This document shows, in pieces, positions 54,801 through 63,300 of a DNA stretch of 64,000 nt; positions within the stretch are counted from its first letter, which is position 1; each line of letters begins with the position of its first letter. This DNA is from Roseivirga sp. BDSF3-8 (lineage in GTDB: Bacteria; Bacteroidota; Bacteroidia; Cytophagales; Cyclobacteriaceae): positions 2,641,001-2,705,000 of the forward strand of contig NZ_JBGNFV010000001.1 of NCBI RefSeq assembly GCF_041449215.1, given 5' to 3'. The notes under the pieces are model-generated. The model was not told the DNA's origin. It saw only the letters and a program-made list of their open reading frames with translations, and did not search any database. Made by a program: the position numbers and the translations under genes.

Positions 54801-57449
54801 ACTCCGGCATATAATTATCTAACGGCGGCCAGGTGGGAGCTTACCGAAGACACCGTCGCAGGTAAGCTGTTCAGGCTGGACCCTTTAGAGGTTACGCGCC
54901 CGCTTCATATAGATCTTTATTTCTGTGAGGAATTACCCGCTCGGGATAAGCAGCAAAATGAAGATACTGCGGGTGAGGTATTGTTTTACCCCGACCATAC
55001 CGGTGTAGCCGTCCGGAATATGCAGGAAGCTGTAAAACAGTACCGCAGCTTAGGATATACTGTGTCCGAACCGGTATTTGACCCCCTACAGAAGGTTATG
55101 CTGGCAATGTGTGAGCTTCCAGGTCATGTTAATATAGAACTGGTTTCACCTGCTGGAGAAAATGAGGGGCCGCTTTATAATATACTTGATACAGATGGTG
55201 AAGGGCCCTATCACCTATGTTACAGGGTAAAGAACTTTAATGAAGCCTTAGCCGCTTTTGAAAAGGCTAACCCCGGTTATGATATAATACTGAAACCTAC
55301 CGCAGCTATCCTTTTTCACGGATTGGAGGTAATGTTTATTTATCATCAAAATACAGGTCTGATAGAGTTACTACAGGATCCTGGTATGAGGCAAAACGGA
55401 TTGCTTGCCGGTAAGCCATTTGTAAAACTCAGCACCCCGGATATCTCTAAAACCTTAGCCTCCCTTCAGCCCCTTGGCTATTATACTGATAGCTATGGTA
55501 TGGCCAGGGCAGTAAGTAATAAATACAGCACCATTTTGCTTTCAGAGAATAATGATGGCAAAACTCGCATACAGCAAATATTTTCTTTTACTTCCAGGCC
55601 CGTTCCTCACGGTGATGAAGCTGCTCCGGCGTATATCCAATGGTTAGAGGAGAGTAATTCAGTTGACTATCAGTTTGACGAAGCGCTTTATAAAGGTAAA
55701 CTCCTGCTGCATTTTATGCAGTATAAGGGATTGTACTACAGCGACCATACTGCTGTAAATCAATTGTTGCAAACAAGGAATACTACACATTCTGTCAGGG
55801 GTACATACGAGTCTGCAGAAGGTGATACTGAACAAAGGCTTCAGGCTATATGGGGGGAAGTCCTGAAACAGGAAGACGTTGGTGTCACCTCTGAGTTCGC
55901 AAGTCTCGGAGGACATTCTCTTCGGGCTACCCAGGTTCTGGCTCGTATATATCGCGAGTTTGGCGTAGAGATAGGCCTTACCGAATTCTTCAGACATGAC
56001 ACAATCAGGAAGCTGGCAGAGCTTGTCTCTTCCAGACAGCCTGCAAGTAAAGTCACCTCTATTCCTGTCCTTCCTGTAGCTGTGGATTATGAAGCTTCCC
56101 ATGCTCAGAAGCGGCTTTGGGTAATTCAGCAGATGAATCCGGTCAATACTGCCTATAATCTTTACAGCAGCTATGAGCTTACAGGAACTCCGGATACGCG
56201 CAGACTGGAAAAAGCAATTGAAAAGGTTATTGCTCGCCATGAACCTCTTAGAACTGCCTTTAAGAAAAATGTCGAAGGTGAGCTTCGCCAGGTAATTGCT
56301 GACCATACTGCTGTGGGCTTTAAAGTAATGGAAACGGACATGACCGGGCATGAAACCGAAGAGGTTCATGCTTATCTGCAGCAATGCGTAGATACACCGT
56401 TTGACCTTTCCACTGCGCCACTATTCAGGGTAGAGTTAGTAAAGACAGGTGATGAAAAGTATATACTCCTGTATGTCATACATCATATCATTTCTGACGG
56501 GTGGTCTTTACAGGTAATGTTTAATGAGGTCATGGCTATTTATAACAGCCCGGACCAGGTGAAACCAGAAGTACTAGCCACTTTACATGCTCAGTATAAG
56601 GATTTTGCAAGTTGGAGCAATAACAGGCTAAGTAGCGGTAAACTGGATGATGCACGTAGCTTCTGGATGAATAAGTATGCTACCGTTCCGGAAAAACTAA
56701 ATATAAAAACAGACTTCGCCAGACCGGAAATCAGATCGTTTGAAGGTAATACTATACGAACTTCTTTCTCTGAGGAGGTTATAGATATCATCCGTAAAGA
56801 GAGCCTGAAACATGGTGTAAGTGCTTATACCTTCCTATTATCTGCAGTGGCAGTGCTGTTCCATAAGTATGCTAAGCAGGAAAATATGGTAATTGGCATT
56901 CCTTCTGCAGGCCGTGTACACCGGGATCTTGAGCCGTTGATCGGCTTCTTTGTCAATACACTGGCCCTTCGCTTCAATATAAAGAGAGACCTATCAGTGT
57001 CTTCCCTGCTGGAAGAGGTAAAGACTGAACTCTCCACTTCACTTGACCACCAGGAGTATCCTTTTGATATGCTTGTAAACGATCTGGACCTAAGCAGGGA
57101 AGAGCGGCAGATGCCCCTGTTCAATGTAATGGTGCAGATGCTTGACTTCTCCAATGTAAGAGACAGCCAGCGTAGCATGGAAGGACTGAAAATAGAGACT
57201 TACGAGTATCCGAAACGTAATACCAGCCTCTTCGAGTTGAGGTTCACCTTCCATATGTATGAAACGGAAATATACATGGATGTAGAATATAATACATCTC
57301 TGTTCAAAGAATCCAGGATTACACGCCTTATCACCCATTTAGAACAGGTAATTAAAGGCTTTGCCGATCCTGATAAAGCCATAGGTAAAATACAGCACCT
57401 TACCGAGGCTGAACAAAATATGATTATGCAATTCGCTAAAGGAAACTAA
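48828..57449 (+). CDS. NRPS3: interface-like C domain-A(Asp)-T-C-FkbH-VOC-T-C
   Basis: A 2873-residue synthetase. The N-terminal C-like domain (1-430) has lost HHxxxDG (CCDEES at 129-134) and cannot condense. A1 P-loop is at 579, code DLTKLGHIGK, the classic Asp code; T1 Ser974. C2 has HHILSDG at 1165-1171. Residues about 1500-2030 are an FkbH-type HAD domain with Asp1691 and Asp1693 (DCDNTLWKG) plus its GNAT-like end; FkbH proteins load glycerate from 1,3-bisphosphoglycerate onto carriers. A VOC/glyoxalase-like domain spans about 2050-2190 (DHTGVAVRNMQEAVKQYRSL). T2 Ser2364; the last C3 has HHIISDG at 2552-2558. So this protein adds Asp and then a glyceryl unit, probably through an ester, and hands the chain to NRPS4. 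Confidence 0.92.
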   Translation: MEELIGYSLSPQQQMYASSGLMGDDTIIQVRVKTLRPVATTVLKESFRSVCDQESTFKVKYVLESDSNEYLQIPIDDLRVEFEERTELPKYPFESQGTKPGTEEGPLLVITVCPSESHTDISLTTLALCCDEESLLTMCRMAIDTVTGKAGEYDIISYLQYSEWQRGLLSDDDSRDSLQWWQSYTFGLPGAPQNRLVTSLNTSEKDYTEISLSLGSELLEIARNLAAKSETGIASVWTSALYLAFSRLNDGRPFSIASLDSGRSFDELNHTIGLMEKPLPFYMEVNENDTVQKLLSTAFTRTEELDTYKEVFPLTDTLAEHADYLQYALKVSLPGVENPFTLEHTSRGGGFHIIQVHIRYTEENRADIVLSYDRKVVSETAAQIIASSITGTLQSLTTVHTVGEVSCLGPDMETTVLNSFSGKTNAHTDVSQTLLESWDHIAAQYPDNLAIEDKKSAFTYSEIDRLANLTAQTLISQYNIGRGDKVIIFMQGNCHMVQSMLAVLKAGATYVPVDAGAPYSHLSFIVNDAACRLILTTSDIASDAIIQAEVCYVDNISEEEDLEFTLPVRPWDAEAYCIYTSGTTGKPKGTRISDASLMNYISWFREEFSIGADDVTALLSSFAFDLGYTSLWGGILSGSTVYLADTELIKNPEGLTSFVLGKGITFLKTTPSLLHIFLMAGNSNELGQSKLRLWLIGGEAIHTGDLIRMSDLVPDIQLVNHYGPSETTIGTIFYPIPSQDLRTYETRPVIGRPVTNNHVYILNETLKPVMPGQQGQIAISGRGLSKGYLNREALTLEKFIDNPFEQGHKMYLTGDLGYFTEEGLIGFLGRKDDQVKIRGYRVELDGVKSRLLELEGIAEAAVVSRQSGDFGNEIVAYLVGDRAYDTQQLRTELQAKVPDYMVPSHIVGLESMPLTANGKVDKKRLPQPEDVSTGGPVTSAETSTQASLLAIWKEIFANENIGIKDGFFDLGGHSLRAIQMASLISEKMGITVDLREIFTYDSVETLAGHIDQTHDGSVGKETIIEPLPLQEYYALSHAQKRIWLVSQQEQGSVAYNVPSAFEVSGKVTPENIKNAFIVLVQRYEILRTIFLEVKGEPVQKVLSEAPAEEMWSFVNLEDNSQPGEAIKQSILAEYSHHFEMDEVPPVRLSMLKISEDRNVIILNIHHILSDGWSRALLSKDFLEILAGMLSGTTSVATGTSVQFKDYIPVQNQAIKDNESFWKKYLATWPAPLSFPIDHARPEKITFKGKAIHTTLDRAEYKAIQDLAQKEGTTVNNIFLSLYGLLLRGYTGEENIPVGVISSGRNHSQILNTPGLFINYLPLNISVPGGIAYRDYLSQFSVDFQEVLLHDSYPYDLMVEQKSETLPANRNPLFDTMLIFHNEQELHEDSINELKKSLPGGIEINPVSLDMKERGTKLDFKVDIGVGDDRLSIQLEYNTMLLEDATAQDILNRYVSLINNLADQGPEAITTNMPSSATDKLVWKKKGSYQFPEAKSPLRITASFTAEPLQDALAVLLEEFQLPLYPEFAPYHQVIRELSDLASGLHAHDGKHVLLVRLEDYIRENEDGDKAKIEILQGIKDQLCKLISTHSTDILLYLFPVSSGAPHSQEVRNTIVTLNNALASDLASLPYVSIVRAEEINTSNPGLLIEDVSQDKIGHIPFTEEYYIALAGNITRQLYGRRTSAIKAIAVDCDNTLWKGVCGEDKPEAMVITPGHRYMQQFLLQKKKEGFLILLLSKNHEEDVWNVFRQNPDMVLTEADITDYRINWESKAVNISSLAEDLNIGVDSFVFLDDNPVEVKEMLARRQEVFSLQVPEERYLEVFLNRIWGLDKFDITEEDSQRSEMYRAEKARRSLKSEKEELNEYLADLKLEISFNSVGEEHVSRISQLTQRTNQFNLSTIRRTEEEVRSLIHKTGTDCYKVHVRDRFGDYGITGLVITKIQGEVLLVDTFLLSCRVLGRNVEQGITWLLSRICHENGLKEIKTSFIPTAKNTPAYNYLTAARWELTEDTVAGKLFRLDPLEVTRPLHIDLYFCEELPARDKQQNEDTAGEVLFYPDHTGVAVRNMQEAVKQYRSLGYTVSEPVFDPLQKVMLAMCELPGHVNIELVSPAGENEGPLYNILDTDGEGPYHLCYRVKNFNEALAAFEKANPGYDIILKPTAAILFHGLEVMFIYHQNTGLIELLQDPGMRQNGLLAGKPFVKLSTPDISKTLASLQPLGYYTDSYGMARAVSNKYSTILLSENNDGKTRIQQIFSFTSRPVPHGDEAAPAYIQWLEESNSVDYQFDEALYKGKLLLHFMQYKGLYYSDHTAVNQLLQTRNTTHSVRGTYESAEGDTEQRLQAIWGEVLKQEDVGVTSEFASLGGHSLRATQVLARIYREFGVEIGLTEFFRHDTIRKLAELVSSRQPASKVTSIPVLPVAVDYEASHAQKRLWVIQQMNPVNTAYNLYSSYELTGTPDTRRLEKAIEKVIARHEPLRTAFKKNVEGELRQVIADHTAVGFKVMETDMTGHETEEVHAYLQQCVDTPFDLSTAPLFRVELVKTGDEKYILLYVIHHIISDGWSLQVMFNEVMAIYNSPDQVKPEVLATLHAQYKDFASWSNNRLSSGKLDDARSFWMNKYATVPEKLNIKTDFARPEIRSFEGNTIRTSFSEEVIDIIRKESLKHGVSAYTFLLSAVAVLFHKYAKQENMVIGIPSAGRVHRDLEPLIGFFVNTLALRFNIKRDLSVSSLLEEVKTELSTSLDHQEYPFDMLVNDLDLSREERQMPLFNVMVQMLDFSNVRDSQRSMEGLKIETYEYPKRNTSLFELRFTFHMYETEIYMDVEYNTSLFKESRITRLITHLEQVIKGFADPDKAIGKIQHLTEAEQNMIMQFAKGN
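48860..50100 (+). other. Inactive C-like 'interface' domain of NRPS3
   Basis: The domain keeps the size and start of a condensation domain (YSLSPQQQMYASSGL) but replaces the catalytic HHxxxDG with CCDEES. It sits directly before an Asp-specific A domain, after a working C domain on the previous protein, and next to a SyrP-like dioxygenase gene. That order equals the interface domains described for beta-hydroxyaspartate siderophore synthetases, which recruit the stand-alone aspartyl hydroxylase. Confidence 0.6.
53330..55385 (+). other. FkbH and VOC domains inside NRPS3
   Basis: FkbH occupies the place of an A domain: HAD motif DCDNTLWKGVCGED, LLLSKNHEEDVWNVF, FLDDNPVEVKEML, then the C-terminal QRTNQFNLSTIRRTEEE and RFGDYGITGLVI segments. 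The VOC part follows at about 54985-55385, ending FIYHQNTGLIELLQDP. Together with the T domain they form a hydroxy-acid-loading unit. Confidence 0.85.
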
Positions 57450-57451
57450 AC

Positions 57452-60376
57452 ATGGGACTTCTTCATAAATTTCTGGAACTACAGGTTCCTGTCACCCCCG
57501 ACGTTACAGCGCTTACTAACGGACACAGATCCCTGACTTATACACAGTTCAATAATGAGGCTAACCAAATAGGGTGTTTGCTGAACAGTGCAGGAGTAAC
57601 CAAAGGCGATGTAGTTGCCGTAGCCATAGAGAATTCTATAGAGACAGTATTGGCTATATATGGCATACTGAAGGCTGGCGCTGCTTACTTGCCGGTAGAT
57701 CCTGCTCACCCTTCGGAGCGAATTGCTTTTATGCTTAAGGATGCCGGGTGTAAAGGGTTGATCACAACATCTGCTTTTCCGGTGGCCTCACTGGAAAATG
57801 GTGAGATCACATCCCTGAAGACCATTGTATTCCTGGATGATAAAATACCCGGAAACATACCGGAGATGATCAGGGTGTTTGGAAAGATACATCTGGAAGA
57901 GCAACCGGTAGAAAACTTCAATAATAATATAGAGGGCGAAGACCTGGCCTATATTATTTACACCTCAGGCACTACAGGGCAACCTAAAGGAACCCTTATT
58001 ACACATAATGCTGCAGAAAACCTTTCCACATGGATGTATGAAAGCTTCTATAAGCCTTATGATCAGCCTATGCCTGGTATGCTTACTGCCTCTGTGGTAT
58101 TTGATGCCTCTGTGCAGCAACTGTTTGCACCTTTCAGACATGGGTCACCGCTGGTAGTGGTATCTAAAAAGGATAAGGAAGACGTAAACCGGTTCCTTGA
58201 CCTTATGATTACTTACAAGGTTAAAGTGGCTGACATTACCCCATCTTACCTGAAAGTCGTACTGGCCGCAGCGGATAAGTCTCAGCTAACCCCGTCCCTT
58301 AAATTTTTGATTATAGGAGGTGAGGCCCTGAGCACTTCTCTTATAAAGGACTTCTATAAGGTATTTGCTCAGGCAAAGCTTATAAATGTATATGGCGTAA
58401 CGGAGTCCGCAGTAGACTCTACTTTTCATGAAGTAGAGCCGGAGACACGTGAGCCTAATATTATAGGTAAGCCTATACCCAATACACAGGTTTTCCTCGT
58501 AGATGATAATCTGGACCTTGTTGGTATAGGAGAAGAAGGAGAGATATGTATAGGAGGCGCCGGACTCTCAAAAGGATACCTTAACAGACCTGAACTTACC
58601 GCCCGGAAATTTGTTGATCATCCCTTTATAGAGGGTGTTACCATATACCGTACCGGAGACTTAGGCATGTATGATGAAGATGGAAACATCCATTACATCA
58701 GCAGAAAAGATAACCAGGTTAAAATCAGGGGATACAGGGTTGAGCTTGGCGAGATTGAAGAGCATATTAAAGCGGTCAGGGTTAACAAGCAGCCTTTTGA
58801 AAAGAAAGAAATTGAAGGAATAAGGCAGGAAAAAATAGGCGTACAGCGTTGCAGTAAATGCCTCCTTACCCACAATTATCCCGGCATCTCATTTAATGCA
58901 GAAGGAGTATGCAATATATGTGAGACATTCGGGCAGTATGAAGATACGGCCAAGGCATACTTCAGTAATATGGAGTCACTTGCTGAGATCATTTCCATAA
59001 ACAATTCAGCCACAGGAGGATATGACTGTATGCTGCTTTACAGTGGTGGCAAAGATAGTTCTTACGTCCTCTACAGGCTGGTGGAGATGGGTCTGAAAGT
59101 ATTGGCCTTCACCTTTGACAATGGCTTTATTTCCCAGGGTGCATTCGAGAATATTAAGCGAATGACCGATAGTCTGGGAGTGGACAGCATCATCAGCACC
59201 GCAGAGAATATGAACGAGATCTTTGTGGAAAGCCTTAATTCAGATCATACCGTATGCTCCGGCTGCTTTCAGTCCCTTACCGCAGTCAGTACCCGTATTG
59301 CCGCAGATAAAGGCATAAAAATGATCTTTACAGGCCTTAGCCGTGGTCAGATATTCGAAACCAAACTTGAAGGCTTGCTCAAACAAGGCATCGTAGATCC
59401 TGCCGAGATTGAAGATAAGCTTTTGATGTTCAGAAAAATGTATCATAGCAAAAAGGATCGTATAAACGACCTGCTCGATGTTTCACTGGACGATGCCCCT
59501 TTTGAAGAAATGTACTTCCTGGATTTCTTCAGATATGATCATACGGCTGCACCTGAGATCAGAGATTTTCTGAAAGAAAGAGATGAGTACTGGCGAAATC
59601 CCAAAGACACGGGCTTTTGCTCTTCTAACTGTATGATCAATGATATAGGAATTTGCATACACTCACGTGAAAGGAGCTACCATAACTATGATGCGCCTAC
59701 GAGCTGGGACATTCGTATGGGCCTCATTACACGTGAAGATGGCATGCATGAAGTTACTTTTGCTCCCAGTCACACACATGTAAATAATGTGCTGCAAAAA
59801 ATAGGGTACCTGGAGCAGAAAGTAGATGATGCCGTAGTAGTTAAAAAGGAAGACAAAGACGGACATTCCTACCTGGCAGGTTATGTAGCAGGCAAATCAC
59901 GTATTCCGGCAACGATTATTAAAAGTCATCTGCGTAAAAACCTGCCAGAATATATGGTGCCTAACTATATTATTCATATACCTGAAATACCCCTTAATAC
60001 TAATGGAAAGGTTGATTATAAGAGGCTACCTGATCCCGTATTTGATATTGCTGGTAGTGGCGAAATCGAAAAGCCTTCCACCGCAGAAGAAAAGCTTGTT
60101 TACGAAATCATCAGGAATACCCTAAAACTGGAGGAGTTCAGTATTACCAAAGACCTCTTTCAACTTGGGCTGGACTCTATCAGGGCTATACATATTGCTT
60201 CAGAGCTACTTAACAAGGGCTATCAGATAGATGTAAATGAAATATTCCTGAGTGCTACAGTGAAGGAACTAAGCCAGAAGATGAGACCTGCAGAACAGGA
60301 AACAGTGACGGAAGAAGCTACCGGGGAGTTTTCTTACGATGGCTTTGATAAGGCAGACTTAGACAAATTATTTTAA
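57452..60376 (+). CDS. NRPS4: adenylation domain interrupted by a PP-loop amidotransferase-like domain, then T
   Basis: A 974-residue protein, 2 bp after NRPS3. The A domain starts normally, with P-loop YTSGTTGQPKG from 170 and the A8 stretch IRGYRVELGEIEEHI ending near 440. Residues about 445-777 are foreign: a zinc ribbon with Cys467, 470, 487 and 490, then an ATP-pyrophosphatase loop SGGKDS at 531-536, and further Cys-rich segments (CSGC, CSSNC, GICIHSRERS). This matches the WbpG/PseA/LegF 'N-acetyl sugar amidotransferase' family. The A domain resumes with VDDAVVVKKED and ends with LPEYMVPNY and NGKVDYKRLP; T Ser909 (LGLDSIRA). Code DAQDIGVVDK fits Gln (DAQDLGVVDK) or Glu. There is no C domain; the last C of NRPS3 must serve it. 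Confidence 0.9.
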   Translation: MGLLHKFLELQVPVTPDVTALTNGHRSLTYTQFNNEANQIGCLLNSAGVTKGDVVAVAIENSIETVLAIYGILKAGAAYLPVDPAHPSERIAFMLKDAGCKGLITTSAFPVASLENGEITSLKTIVFLDDKIPGNIPEMIRVFGKIHLEEQPVENFNNNIEGEDLAYIIYTSGTTGQPKGTLITHNAAENLSTWMYESFYKPYDQPMPGMLTASVVFDASVQQLFAPFRHGSPLVVVSKKDKEDVNRFLDLMITYKVKVADITPSYLKVVLAAADKSQLTPSLKFLIIGGEALSTSLIKDFYKVFAQAKLINVYGVTESAVDSTFHEVEPETREPNIIGKPIPNTQVFLVDDNLDLVGIGEEGEICIGGAGLSKGYLNRPELTARKFVDHPFIEGVTIYRTGDLGMYDEDGNIHYISRKDNQVKIRGYRVELGEIEEHIKAVRVNKQPFEKKEIEGIRQEKIGVQRCSKCLLTHNYPGISFNAEGVCNICETFGQYEDTAKAYFSNMESLAEIISINNSATGGYDCMLLYSGGKDSSYVLYRLVEMGLKVLAFTFDNGFISQGAFENIKRMTDSLGVDSIISTAENMNEIFVESLNSDHTVCSGCFQSLTAVSTRIAADKGIKMIFTGLSRGQIFETKLEGLLKQGIVDPAEIEDKLLMFRKMYHSKKDRINDLLDVSLDDAPFEEMYFLDFFRYDHTAAPEIRDFLKERDEYWRNPKDTGFCSSNCMINDIGICIHSRERSYHNYDAPTSWDIRMGLITREDGMHEVTFAPSHTHVNNVLQKIGYLEQKVDDAVVVKKEDKDGHSYLAGYVAGKSRIPATIIKSHLRKNLPEYMVPNYIIHIPEIPLNTNGKVDYKRLPDPVFDIAGSGEIEKPSTAEEKLVYEIIRNTLKLEEFSITKDLFQLGLDSIRAIHIASELLNKGYQIDVNEIFLSATVKELSQKMRPAEQETVTEEATGEFSYDGFDKADLDKLF
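58785..59785 (+). other. PP-loop (ATP-pyrophosphatase) insertion inside the A domain
   Basis: About 330 residues lie between core motifs A8 and A9, the same hinge site used by methyltransferase-interrupted A domains. The insertion begins after EEHIKAVRVN and contains a treble-type zinc ribbon (RCSKCLLTHNYPGISF...GVCNIC) and SGGKDSSYVLYRLVEMGLKV. Such enzymes adenylate an oxygen atom of a carboxylate, ketone or amide so that ammonia or sulfur can replace it. Confidence 0.88.
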
Positions 60377-60396
60377 CCGGCTATCCATCTTAAATA

Positions 60397-63300
60397 ATGC
60401 TTAATAAAGAAAACGTAAAGGACCTCTATCCTTTATCATCTCAACAGGAAGGAATTCTTTTTCACCACCTTCGCTTTCCGGAGTCTGAGGGCTACTTTCA
60501 GCAGTGGCATTATACCTATAATGCAGCAGTACCTGTAGAGGCTGCCCGTGAAGCTTTTGAGATACTTGTATCCAGGCATGATGTTCTCCGTACAGTATTC
60601 AGATATCAGAATCTGGACAGACCATTGCAGGTTGTATTAAAGAAATGGGAGCCCTCATACCGCTTTGTAGACCTTCAGGGTGAAGATATTGAAGATACAG
60701 ATCAGCATTTTAAAGAATTTTGTAAGCAGGACAGAAAAAACCTCTTTGACCTTGGAAATGAAGTGCCTATCCGGCTTTCCATAGTATGTTATGGGCCCGA
60801 AAAGTACGGGTGGTTGTGGAGTTATCACCATATTATACTGGATGGGTGGTGTATGAGCATCCTTCAGAAGGAATATTTTACTATTTACCAATCACTAATT
60901 CAGGGAAATAAGCTGGAAATGCCTGCCCCTCCGCCTTTCAGCCGGTTTATAAAGTGGATCGAAAGCCAGGACAAGACAGAATCCTCTGCATTCTGGAAGC
61001 AGTTTCTGGACGGTTACACAGAGACTACCGGGCTTCCTGCGCAGCATCTGCTGCCAGTGGAAGGAGCCTACGCACTAAAGAGGTCCCTGCTGGAATTTGA
61101 TACTGCCACTTCTGACAGCATCAAAGCCATGGCACGGCAGTTAAAAATGACTACCAACCAGCTCATTCAGGGTATTTGGGGCTTGCTCCTTGCGAAGCTT
61201 ACGGGCCGTAACGATGTGATTTTTGGTATGATAGTAGCCGGTAGGCCTAACTCTCTGCCTGGTGTGCTTTCTATGATCGGTCTTTTCATCAATACCATAC
61301 CCGCCAGGGTAAATTTCGACCGGTCAGACTCAGTAGGTGATATTCTAAGGTCAGCATCAGATACTTTCATAGATTCTTTGCGCTACCAGTACATGTCCCT
61401 GGTAGATATTCAAGGGCATTCTGTACTTAAAGAAAAGCTTATAGACCATGTGCTGGTATTCGGAGATTTTATAGCCGGAGACCAAATGGAAAACAGCGCT
61501 TCCGCCGGTCATGTGAGCAACCTAGACAAATTTGAGCAAACGAATTACAATCTTTGCATAGACTGCTCGGTAAAGCAGAATATCGGCCTGCTTTTTAACT
61601 ATAATAGCCTGGTATATGATCCGGCATTTATAGAAAATGTGCAAAACATTTTCCGCCTTATCACTGAGCAGGTACTTCATAACCCTGCATTACCGGTAAA
61701 CCGGCTAACGTATATTTCGGAAGCTGACCGTAACCTTATAGCCACTTTCAATAAAACAGAAAGAGAGTTTCCGCAAGACATCAGCATAACCGGTTACCTG
61801 CAGAATCACAGCCAAGCTACTCCCGACAAAGCAGCCCTTATCTGCAAAGGGGAAACCTTCAGCTACCGCGCTGCAGATGAGAAAATGCAGCAGTATGCTT
61901 CTTACCTGAGCATCTCCTGTGGTGTTAAACCCGGGCAGATGGTGGCCGTGGTTACTGAGCGCTCCCCTCAGTTATTTTTCAGTATCCTTTCTATCTGGCT
62001 GTGCAATGCCGTCTATATACCTATAGATCCGGAATACCCTGTAGAAAGGATAGCCGGCATAGTAAATGACAGCGGTGCAGTATTGACTATAGTGGACAAT
62101 GCAGAGCTTGAAGAGGCACTGCCCGCTCACCTTAGTGAAGGAAGTAGCATTATTCATACTTCTCTTATTGAGGAAAGTAAGCATAAAGCGTTTACGCATA
62201 CAGGATTTGATTTTAACCAGCTTGCTTACGTCATCTATACCAGCGGGTCTACCGGAAAACCTAAAGGAGCTATGGTAGAGCATGTAGGTATGATGAACCA
62301 CATGTGGGCCAAGGTAAATGACCTGTCGCTGTCAGGTGAGTCAATAGTGGCCCAGAATGCTTCCCAGTGTTTTGATATTTCTATCTGGCAGTTATTCTCT
62401 GCTATAGTCACCGGGGGTACCACCATTATATATTCTAAAGATCAGATACTTAACCCGGAAGGGTTTATTCGGCAGGTAATAGTCGACCAGGTTACTATTC
62501 TGGAAGTAGTGCCCTCTTATCTAAATGTACTTATTGCACTGTTTGAAGAGAACAAGAAGCTGCCCCTGCCGGAAAAGCTGCTGAACCTCGTCACTACCGG
62601 AGAAACGGTAAAGCCGGAAACCGTAAACAGATGGTTTAAGCAGTTTCCGCAAATCCCTATGATAAACGCCTACGGGCCTACGGAAGCTTCCGACGATATA
62701 ACTCATCATATCATGACCCAGCCTCCTGAAGGTCGCATAGTACCTATAGGCATGCCGGTGCAGAACTTTAACCTCTATGTGGTAGATCAGGATATGAATC
62801 CCTGTCCCATAGGCATTAAAGGCGAAGTGGTGGTATCAGGCATAGGAGTAGGCCAGGGGTATCTGCATGATCCCGGTAAGACGGCTGCTGTATTTATGAA
62901 CGACCCTTTCATTACAGACAGGGAAGTTCGCATGTACAAAACGGGAGATCTTGGTAGCTGGACTACAGAAGGAACACTGCTGTTTTACGGTAGAAAAGAT
63001 TACCAGCTAAAGATTAAGGGCTTCAGAATAGAGCCGGAAGAAATAGAGATCACAATGGTAGAACATCCCTCCGTGGACCAGGCCGTAGTGATAGACTATA
63101 AGAATGATCGCGGAGAGGCATACCTGGCGGGCTACTATACCTCAGCTTCATCCTTAACCTACAATGAGCTCCGGACATACCTGGCTGCTAAGTTGCCGGC
63201 ATATATGGTGCCCGCATACCTGGTTGAACTAGAGGCTATACCTTTGAATTCCAATGGTAAAACCGACCGTAATAAACTCAGGGAAACCCAAAAGCCAGTG

